This document shows positions 38,773 through 44,012 of a stretch of 44,012 bases of DNA, one piece after another. Every line of letters begins with the position of its first letter. Positions within the stretch are counted from its first letter, which is position 1. The DNA comes from Clostridia bacterium (lineage in GTDB: Bacteria > Bacillota > Clostridia > Oscillospirales > CAG-272): the NCBI GenBank assembly GCA_017625935.1, contig JAGALA010000020.1, positions 1 through 44,012 on the forward strand. The letters are read 5' to 3'. Made by a program: the position numbers and the translations under genes. The notes below the pieces were generated by a model. It ran no database searches and was not told where the DNA came from. It saw only the letters and a program-made list of their open reading frames with translations.

Positions 38773-39945
38773 ATGAGAAAGTTTTTTACATCAGAATCGG
38801 TTACTGAGGGACATCCCGATAAAATTTGTGACCAAATTTCAGACGCAATCCTTGACGAAATGCTTCGTCAAGACCCATATTCACGAGTTGCTTGCGAAAC
38901 ATTTGTTACAACAGGCATCGTTAATGTAATGGGCGAAATTACAACGAGCGCATACGTTGATATCCCCGCGGTTGTTCGCAAAACAATTCGCGAAATCGGT
39001 TATGACAGAGCAAAGTATGGCTTTGACAGCGAAACCTGCGCGGTTGTGACCTCAATTCACGAGCAGTCACCCGATATTGCTCTTGGCGTTGACAACTCTC
39101 AGGAGGCAAAGAACGGCGAGGCGGAGAACGACCACGGCGCAGGTGACCAAGGACTTATGTTCGGCTATGCCTGCAACGAAACTCCTGAGCTTATGCCGCT
39201 TCCTATCTCGCTTGCACACAAGCTTGCAATGCGCTTAACCGAGGTTAGAAAGAGCGGACTTCTTGCATATCTCCGTCCTGACGGAAAGACACAGGTTACA
39301 GTTGAATACGAGGATGACAAGCCCGTTAGAATAGAGGCGATAGTTGTTTCCTCACAGCACAGCGCAGACGTTCCGCTTGAGCTTATCAGAAGCGACGTTA
39401 TAAAGAACGTTATTCTTCCTATCGTGCCGAGCGAAATGATTGATGACCAAACAAAGATTTACGTTAACCCAACGGGCAGATTTGTAATCGGCGGCCCTTG
39501 CGGTGACACGGGCTTAACAGGCAGAAAGATTATTGTTGATACATACGGCGGTTACTCACGCCACGGCGGCGGAGCATTTTCGGGCAAGGACCCAACAAAG
39601 GTTGACCGTAGCGCATCATATGCCGCAAGATACGTTGCAAAGAACATCGTTGCCTCGGGCGCGGCTGATAAGTGCGAGGTTCAAATTGCATACGCTATCG
39701 GTGTTGCAAAGCCTGTTTCCGTGCTTGTTGACACATTTGGAACTGCAAAGGTTGACGAGGAAAAGATTTCCGAGTTTGTTGCAAGCAACGTTGACCTTCG
39801 TCCAAGCGCGATTATTTCAAAGTTTGACCTTCGCCGTCCTATTTACCGTCAGGTTGCCGCATACGGCCACGTGGGCAGAGAGGACCTTGATTTGCCTTGG
39901 GAAAAGACGGATTTGGCTGAGAAAATTAAGGCGGAATTGCTATAA
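38773..39945 (+). CDS. metK: S-adenosylmethionine synthetase
   Basis: A 390-residue MetK that makes SAM from methionine and ATP. It opens [20 protein letters not shown], with the ATP-binding GHPDK motif. [12 protein letters not shown] is methionine binding, and [20 protein letters not shown] and [20 protein letters not shown] include the glycine-rich phosphate loop (GGGAFSGKD). The length is typical. ATG 38773 has AAAGGAG upstream. An upstream in-frame GTG or TTG start would reach into the riboswitch and is rejected. It is regulated by the SAM-I riboswitch, so SAM feeds back on its own synthesis. Confidence 0.97.
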   Translation: MRKFFTSESVTEGHPDKICDQISDAILDEMLRQDPYSRVACETFVTTGIVNVMGEITTSAYVDIPAVVRKTIREIGYDRAKYGFDSETCAVVTSIHEQSPDIALGVDNSQEAKNGEAENDHGAGDQGLMFGYACNETPELMPLPISLAHKLAMRLTEVRKSGLLAYLRPDGKTQVTVEYEDDKPVRIEAIVVSSQHSADVPLELIRSDVIKNVILPIVPSEMIDDQTKIYVNPTGRFVIGGPCGDTGLTGRKIIVDTYGGYSRHGGGAFSGKDPTKVDRSASYAARYVAKNIVASGAADKCEVQIAYAIGVAKPVSVLVDTFGTAKVDEEKISEFVASNVDLRPSAIISKFDLRRPIYRQVAAYGHVGREDLDLPWEKTDLAEKIKAELL

Positions 39946-39957
39946 GAGAATATAAAA

Positions 39958-40010
39958 AACGGGTCGTCGAGGGCGCCGACCCCTACAAAACGGGTCGTTT
40001 CCGACATTGA
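39958..40010 (+). repeat. ACGGGTCG repeat and hairpin
   Basis: ACGGGTCGTCGAGGGCGCCG then ACCCCTACAAAACGGGTCG, a direct repeat of ACGGGTCG around a GGGTCG/CGACCC hairpin. Similar short units are common in gut Clostridia. Confidence 0.5.
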
Positions 40011-40023
40011 TTTATAAAATATT

Positions 40024-40052
40024 AAAATGAGCGAGAAATCGCTCATTTTTTA
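40024..40052. terminator. Terminator of metK
   Basis: AAAATGAGCGA and TCGCTCATTTT pair around GAAA with TTTTTATT after. Confidence 0.9.
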
Positions 40053-40081
40053 TTGAATTGACTGAGCAAATGTGATAAAAT
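40053..40081 (+). promoter_or_regulatory. Promoter of recD2-comFC
   Basis: TTGAAT at 40053 and TAAAAT at 40076 have a 17-base spacer, directly after the metK terminator. Confidence 0.62.
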
Positions 40082-40123
40082 GAGTTATATGAAAATCGCT
40101 ATTTTGTCAGAAAGGGGCTTGAA

Positions 40124-42331
40124 ATGATAAATATTTCGGGAACTGTTGAAAAAATCATATTCCAAAGCCCTCAAACGTGGTACAGTGTGTGCGACGTTTG
40201 CCTTGACACAGGCGAGGGGCTCACCGTTGTTGGCGTTATGCCGTATATTTCTGTCGGTGAGTGCATCAGCGCAAGCGGCACCTTCATCACAAGCAAGGAG
40301 TACGGCAAGCAGTTTAAGGTCGAGGCGTACAAAAAGTATTTGCCGAAGAATAAAAACAGCATTTTGCGCTATCTTTCCTCGGGCGCAATAAAGGGAATCG
40401 GTGCGAAGATTGCCAAAAAAATTGTTGACGAGTACGGCGAGGATGCGTTTGACGTTATCGAAAACCACCCCGATTGGCTTGTCAGCATCAACGGTATTTC
40501 GCGCAAAAAGGCATACGACATCAGCTTTGATTTTAAGGAAAAATCGGACGTGCGCAGAATTTGCGAGGAGTCGGGCGGTATCATTTCCCCCGATACGTCC
40601 GCGAAAATATACAAAAAATGGGGCAAAAACGCACTTGGAATTTTGAGGGAAAATCCGTACGCGCTTTGTGACGGTGATTTTGGCGTGAGCTTTAAGTTTG
40701 CAGACGAAATTGCATTTTCCTACGGCATTTCCCCAAGTGATAAAGGTCGCGTAAAAGCCGCGATAAAATACGTCCTTGGCGTTTACGCCGCGCGTGACGG
40801 ACATACATACGTGCAAAAAAACAAGGTAGTAGAGGCGGTTTCCAAGCTGATTGGCATATCACAGGTGGAAATTTCACCGCTTTTTGATGAGGGGGAGCTG
40901 CCTAAGGGCATTTCGAAAATTACGGTCAAGGGTGAGGCTTGCCTAACCTTAAACGAGCTTTATTTTGCGGAGATAAACATCGCAAAAAGGCTGCATTTGC
41001 TTAACCGAAAGGCAATTTCATTTGAAAACTCCAACCTTGACTCTATGGTTGCGCGCCTTGAGGAAAGCGAGGGCATAAAGTATGCTCATTTGCAAAAGCG
41101 CGCGATTTATGAGTCACTCAAAAACGGTGTCACGGTGCTGACAGGCGGACCCGGCACGGGAAAAACCACGGTAATAAAGGCGTTAACTCGCATTTTTGAC
41201 AATTTGGGGCTTAGCTACGCATTATGCGCGCCGACAGGCAGAGCCGCAAAGAGAATGAGCGAGCAGGCGGGCGTGGATGCAAAAACGGTGCACCGTCTCT
41301 TAGAGGTGACGGTTGGCGCAGAGTATTCCGACGCGCCGAAATTCGGCAAAAACGCAACTGATTTACTTAGCGAGGACGTTATTATACTTGACGAGTCCTC
41401 GATGATTGACGTCTTGCTTGCAAACGCCTTGGTTGTTGCAATCAAGCCGGGCGCGCGCATCATATTTATAGGTGACACCGATCAGCTTTTGTCGGTCGGT
41501 GAGGGCAACGTGCTTAATGATATTATCGCAAGCGGATGCTTTTCAACCGTTTGCTTAAACGAAATTTTCCGTCAAGCTGAAAACAGCGGAATTGTCACAA
41601 ACGCCCATAAAATAAACAAGGGAATTTACCCCGATTTAGGCGAAAAATACGATGATTTTTTCTTTATTCCGTTAAGTGACGAGAAAATCCCCGAATATAT
41701 AGCCGATTTAAGCGGAAACCGCTTGCCAAAGCGCTACGGAAAGGACGGGCGCGAGGGCGTGCAGGTGATTTGCCCAAGCAAAAAGGGCATAGCAGGCGTC
41801 GGTAGCTTGAATTTCACATTACAAGAGCGATTAAATCCGCAAAACGGCAAAAAGGCGGAGTTAAAGCGCGGTCAAACGCTCACGTTGCGCCAAGGCGACA
41901 AGGTGATGCAAACGAAAAACAATTACAGCGCTGAGTGGGTTGAGGAGCGCGCAGGCACGGACTTTTTCGGTATGGGAATTTATAACGGCGATATTGGCGT
42001 TATAAAGTCGATAGACGACGAGCTTACCGTTTCATACGGCACAAAGGACGTTATTTACCAAAAGGGCGAGCTTGACGAGCTTGAGCTTGCGTACGCGATA
42101 ACGGTTCATAAAAGCCAGGGCAGTGAGTACCCCATTGTCATAATTCCGATTTCGCCGTCGTGCCCCTATATGCTTCTTACCCGAAACCTCATTTATACCG
42201 CAATAACAAGGGCGGAGAAGATGGTTATTTTGGTGGGAGACCCCGAAACATTTTATAAAATGATTGATAACAACACGCGCGCCGAGCGAAATACACTCTT
42301 AAAGGATCTTTTGGAAAATGAAGCTAAGTGA
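40124..42331 (+). CDS. recD2: RecD2-type DNA helicase (SF1)
   Basis: A 735-residue RecD2 (RecD/TraA) 5'-3' helicase. The N-terminal OB-like part begins MINISGTVEKIIFQSPQTWY, followed by helix-hairpin-helix motifs (AIKGIGAKIAKKI, SINGISRKKAYDI) at about residues 89-130. Motif I is TVLTGGPGTGKTTVIKAL (about 338-355). VIILDESSMID is motif II, FIGDTDQLLSVG motif III, and YAITVHKSQGSEYPIVIIP motifs V-VI. RecD2 acts in replication fork and mismatch repair and lacks RecBC partners. The length matches the family. AAAGGGG is the RBS. comFC overlaps its last 14 bases. Confidence 0.95.
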   Translation: MINISGTVEKIIFQSPQTWYSVCDVCLDTGEGLTVVGVMPYISVGECISASGTFITSKEYGKQFKVEAYKKYLPKNKNSILRYLSSGAIKGIGAKIAKKIVDEYGEDAFDVIENHPDWLVSINGISRKKAYDISFDFKEKSDVRRICEESGGIISPDTSAKIYKKWGKNALGILRENPYALCDGDFGVSFKFADEIAFSYGISPSDKGRVKAAIKYVLGVYAARDGHTYVQKNKVVEAVSKLIGISQVEISPLFDEGELPKGISKITVKGEACLTLNELYFAEINIAKRLHLLNRKAISFENSNLDSMVARLEESEGIKYAHLQKRAIYESLKNGVTVLTGGPGTGKTTVIKALTRIFDNLGLSYALCAPTGRAAKRMSEQAGVDAKTVHRLLEVTVGAEYSDAPKFGKNATDLLSEDVIILDESSMIDVLLANALVVAIKPGARIIFIGDTDQLLSVGEGNVLNDIIASGCFSTVCLNEIFRQAENSGIVTNAHKINKGIYPDLGEKYDDFFFIPLSDEKIPEYIADLSGNRLPKRYGKDGREGVQVICPSKKGIAGVGSLNFTLQERLNPQNGKKAELKRGQTLTLRQGDKVMQTKNNYSAEWVEERAGTDFFGMGIYNGDIGVIKSIDDELTVSYGTKDVIYQKGELDELELAYAITVHKSQGSEYPIVIIPISPSCPYMLLTRNLIYTAITRAEKMVILVGDPETFYKMIDNNTRAERNTLLKDLLENEAK

Positions 42332-43043
42332 GGTATTTTGCCGTATGGTCTTTACGCGCCAATGCTTAATTTGCAGTGAGCCGATTTCCTATGACAAGGA
42401 CTTACCGTTTTGCCACGATTGTGAGGACGCGTGGGAGAAATTTCTTGAAATTAAGTGCCCAAAATGCGGCTTCACCGCGGAAAATTGTGCGTGCTTGCCC
42501 GAGAATATAAGAAAGCTCACAAAGCGCGGTGCTGCTTGGTGCGTTTTCTACGACGGCGGCGGAAATAACGCGGTTAACAATTTTGTTTTTAAGTTCAAAA
42601 GAGAATACAGGCGCGACCTTGTTGATTTTATGTCATCACTTATAGCAAAAAACGTCAAGGCGCTTGCGCAAAGACACGGAATCGACTTAAAGGAATACGT
42701 AATTACATATGCGCCAAGGCGCGTGCATACTAAGCGGCGCGAGGGCTTTGACCACGTAAGAAAGCTGGCGCTTTCGCTCTCGAAAAATCTCGGCTTGGCG
42801 GTTGAGCGTTGCTTTGTAAATAAAGGAATATTGGCACAGAAAACACTAAACAAAAAGGAGCGCTTGGAAAATGCGCGCTCGTCATATTCACTTCGCGCGG
42901 ATGCGAACGTTGAAGGCAAGAAATACCTTTTGCTTGACGATATAATCACTACAGGTGCGACAATGCTTGCCTCGGGAGAGCTTTTATTTGGCGCGGGCGC
43001 TTCTGACGTTATTCCGATTTCTTATGCAAAAAATATTAAATAA
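42318..43043 (+). CDS. comFC: ComF family phosphoribosyltransferase-like protein
   Basis: A 241-residue ComF protein. The N-terminal zinc-finger part has CLICSEPISY, FCHDCEDAW and IKCPKCGFTAENCACLPE, with four CxxC-type pairs. The PRTase domain shows YAPRRVHTKRREGFDHVRKL and the PRPP loop KYLLLDDIITTGATMLASGE. In Gram-positive bacteria comFC supports uptake or processing of transforming DNA. The first comF gene, the ComFA helicase, is not here, and in many Clostridia comFC instead follows a recD2 helicase. The overlap of 14 bases with recD2 makes coupling likely. It ends 29 bases before fucU. Confidence 0.9.
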   Translation: MKLSEVFCRMVFTRQCLICSEPISYDKDLPFCHDCEDAWEKFLEIKCPKCGFTAENCACLPENIRKLTKRGAAWCVFYDGGGNNAVNNFVFKFKREYRRDLVDFMSSLIAKNVKALAQRHGIDLKEYVITYAPRRVHTKRREGFDHVRKLALSLSKNLGLAVERCFVNKGILAQKTLNKKERLENARSSYSLRADANVEGKKYLLLDDIITTGATMLASGELLFGAGASDVIPISYAKNIK

Positions 43044-43072
43044 ATTCGGTGTAAGCCGAGAAGGAGAAAACT

Positions 43073-43507
43073 ATGTTAAAAGGAATTCCACAAATTTTGT
43101 CCCCGGAGCTACTCAAGGTGCTTTGCGAGATGGGACACAGCGACCGTATCGTTATTGCAGACGGCAATTTTCCTGCGGAATCAATGGGCAAAAACTGCAA
43201 GGTGATAAGATGCGACGGACACGGCGTGCCCGAGCTGCTCGACGCTATTTTACAGCTTTTCCCGCTTGATACCTACGTTGAAAAGCCCGTTTCGCTTATG
43301 GAGGTTATGAAGGGCGACAACGCCAAAACTCCGATTTGGGACACATATAAGGAAATTATCGCCAAGCACGACGCGCGCGGCGCTGATACCGTCGGCACTA
43401 TCGAGCGCTTTGCCTTCTATGAGGAAGCAAAAAAAGCATACGCCATCATCGCCACAAGCGAGAAGGCAATTTATGCGAATATTATGCTCCAAAAGGGTGT
43501 TATCTAA
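43073..43507 (+). CDS. fucU: L-fucose mutarotase (RbsD/FucU family)
   Basis: A 144-residue FucU-type mutarotase, which interconverts alpha- and beta-L-fucose. The signature is LCEMGHSDRIVIADGNFP (His near residue 22, Asp near 30), then GKNCKVIRCDGHGVPELLDA, FAFYEEAKKAYAIIATSE and YANIMLQKG, as in FucU. The length is standard, so FucU rather than RbsD is preferred. It stands apart from fucI, about 14 kb away. AAGGAG is the RBS. The last codons are duplicated by the insertion of a MITE-like element just downstream (GTTATCTAATT). Confidence 0.92.
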   Translation: MLKGIPQILSPELLKVLCEMGHSDRIVIADGNFPAESMGKNCKVIRCDGHGVPELLDAILQLFPLDTYVEKPVSLMEVMKGDNAKTPIWDTYKEIIAKHDARGADTVGTIERFAFYEEAKKAYAIIATSEKAIYANIMLQKGVI

Positions 43508-43509
43508 TT
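43499..43509 (+). repeat. Target site duplication, left copy
   Basis: GTTATCTAATT, which includes the last sense codons and stop of fucU, is repeated exactly at 43714-43724, directly flanking the element. Confidence 0.85.
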
Positions 43510-43713
43510 TTTGGCTGACACATTAAGGCACAACCTTAAACCACAAAAAAGACAAAACTACAAAAGGCGTCAACTGCTTGAAAAATAAGGTTGAAAAGCT
43601 CCGCTTTTCTTCATTTGTGTGGTTTATTATCGCCGATTTTTGCTCTACCGTACAAAGTACGCCGACGCTTAAAAATCGACGATTTCTGCTCTTAATCTGC
43701 CTAGCCAAATGGC
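43510..43713 (+). mobile_element. MITE-like element, full copy 2 (204 bp)
   Basis: The left end is TTTGGCTGACACATTAAGGC (43509-43528). The right end read on minus is TTTGGCTAGGCAGATTAAGA. The same internal blocks as at 11625 are present: TAAACCACA/TGTGGTTTA, TTGAAAAATAAGGTTGAAAA and GACGATTTCTGCTCTTAATC. Perfect 11-bp direct repeats flank it, which strongly supports insertion by transposition. No ORF. Confidence 0.82.
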
Positions 43714-43724
43714 GTTATCTAATT
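43714..43724 (+). repeat. Target site duplication, right copy
   Basis: GTTATCTAATT, identical to 43499-43509. Confidence 0.85.
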
Positions 43725-43730
43725 CGCCTT

Positions 43731-43797
43731 TCACTTGAGGGCACCCTTATGGCGTGCCTTGCGCAGAAGGGGAACCGCTTGCGGTGGATGAGGTGTA
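43731..43797 (+). repeat. Dispersed repeat, GAGGGCACCC...GGATGAGGTGT type
   Basis: GAGGGCACCCTTATGGCGTG, GCGCAGAAGGGGAACCGC and GGTGGATGAGGTGTAATTG match the block at 6500-6620 and the end motif in polA. Confidence 0.65.
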
Positions 43798-43841
43798 ATT
43801 GTACGTAAAACCAAAATGACACGCAAAATGGAAAATAACTC

Positions 43842-43866
43842 GTAGGGGAGGGGCTTGCTCCTCCCG
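43842..43866 (+). repeat. 25-bp GTAGGGGAGGGGCTTGCTCC repeat, copy 3
   Basis: GTAGGGGAGGGGCTTGCTCC plus TCCCG, with GGGAGG/CCTCCC pairing, is the clearest of three copies (1629, 19177). Confidence 0.7.
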
Positions 43867-43886
43867 TTTTCTTGTTGTATAACGAA

Positions 43887-43909
43887 AACCACGCGATAGT
43901 CGCGTGGTT
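43887..43909. other. Perfect 10-bp palindrome, possible IS left-end hairpin
   Basis: AACCACGCGA and TCGCGTGGTT pair around TAG. IS200/IS605-type elements have a subterminal hairpin of this shape near each end. The match in form, not in identity, is the basis. Confidence 0.55.
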
Positions 43910-43933
43910 CAAAAAAGGTTAACCGGTGAGGAA

Positions 43934-44000
43934 AAATCCTCCGTATGTGATATAATTAGAGCGACCTGCCAGTCAAATCTAAAAAACATACGGAGGATTT
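43934..44000 (+). promoter_or_regulatory. Inverted repeat that hides the RBS of the last gene
   Basis: AAATCCTCCGTATGT (43934-43948) and ACATACGGAGGATTT (43986-44000) are perfect 15-base complements with a 37-base loop. The right arm contains the Shine-Dalgarno GGAGG of the ATG at 44005. A TATAAT (43951) sits in the loop. If transcription starts upstream, the RBS would be sequestered. Confidence 0.7.
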
Positions 44001-44004
44001 ATCT

Positions 44005-44012
44005 ATGAAAAA
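44005..44012 (+). CDS. Start of a gene cut by the window edge
   Basis: ATGAAAAA follows GGAGGATTTATCT, with a strong RBS nine bases upstream. Only two codons are visible (Met-Lys), so no product can be named. The upstream palindromes make an IS200-type transposase one option. Confidence 0.45.

Noticed and set aside
11625..43713. A CRISPR array or integron from the repeated ends
   Set aside because: The repeats are far apart, at unrelated gene ends, without regular spacers, cas genes or an integrase in the window.

Overview
The window looks like a chromosomal segment of an endospore-forming, low-to-moderate G+C Clostridia-type Firmicute, probably an uncultured gut or rumen lineage. The evidence is the complete spoIIAA-spoIIAB-sigF operon, both dipicolinate synthase genes, a CotH-family protein, T-box-free but riboswitch-rich leaders (yybP-ykoY/Mn2+, TPP, SAM-I), strong GGAGG ribosome binding sites and many TTGACA/TATAAT promoters with 17-bp spacers. 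No species is claimed.

Layout. 1-2.0 kb, minus strand: DNA polymerase I (cut by the window edge) and a small TSCPD protein. 2.0-5.7 kb, plus: trmB, then dpaA-dpaB (spore dipicolinate) followed closely by a cardiolipin synthase. 5.8-6.8 kb: trmL on minus with a partial duplicate of its own 5' end, and decayed repeats. 6.8-11.6 kb: secA and two unknown membrane proteins in overlapping frames. 12.1-14.4 kb: serC-serA. 14.4-19.1 kb: a Mn2+ riboswitch-controlled P-type ATPase, a MATE exporter and a DUF1292 protein. 19.2-22.4 kb: a YwaF-like membrane protein, a secreted protein, and tRNA-Met with a duplicated 3' end. 22.5-24.4 kb, minus: cotH and an SGNH hydrolase. 24.5-26.2 kb: thiN and TPP riboswitch-thiT. 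26.4-30.0 kb: an alpha/beta hydrolase, then fucI and a sugar nucleotidyltransferase. 30.1-32.3 kb: an A+T-rich island of three small membrane or lipoprotein genes, each abutting a palindromic GACAGGGGAC repeat. 32.3-33.9 kb: a helical protein and an InlB-repeat lipoprotein. 34.2-35.7 kb, minus: the spoIIA operon. 35.8-39.9 kb: GH20 hexosaminidase-popT, SAM-I-metK. 40.1-43.5 kb: recD2-comFC-fucU. The last 500 bases are almost entirely repeat and mobile-element sequence and end at the first codons of another gene.

How the genes work together. Sporulation is represented by early forespore control (spoIIA operon), DPA synthesis and a coat-type kinase. Thiamine uptake and activation (thiT, thiN) sit side by side. 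L-fucose handling is split between fucI (27 kb) and the mutarotase fucU (43 kb). GH20 plus the undecaprenyl-phosphate translocase popT suggests envelope glycan turnover and lipid-carrier recycling.

The least explained content is non-coding. (1) A MITE-like family of about 200 bp with imperfect terminal repeats (GGGCTGACACATTAAGGC type) has two full copies, one short hairpin copy and three solo left ends. Five of these six lie just downstream of stop codons in one orientation, and one full copy has an 11-bp target duplication. (2) The REP-bracketed A+T-rich array at 30.2-32.2 kb. (3) A 36-bp duplication of the tRNA-Met 3' end. (4) A duplicated trmL 5' end. (5) A 15-bp inverted repeat hiding a Shine-Dalgarno at the right edge, possibly the left end of an IS200/IS605-type element.
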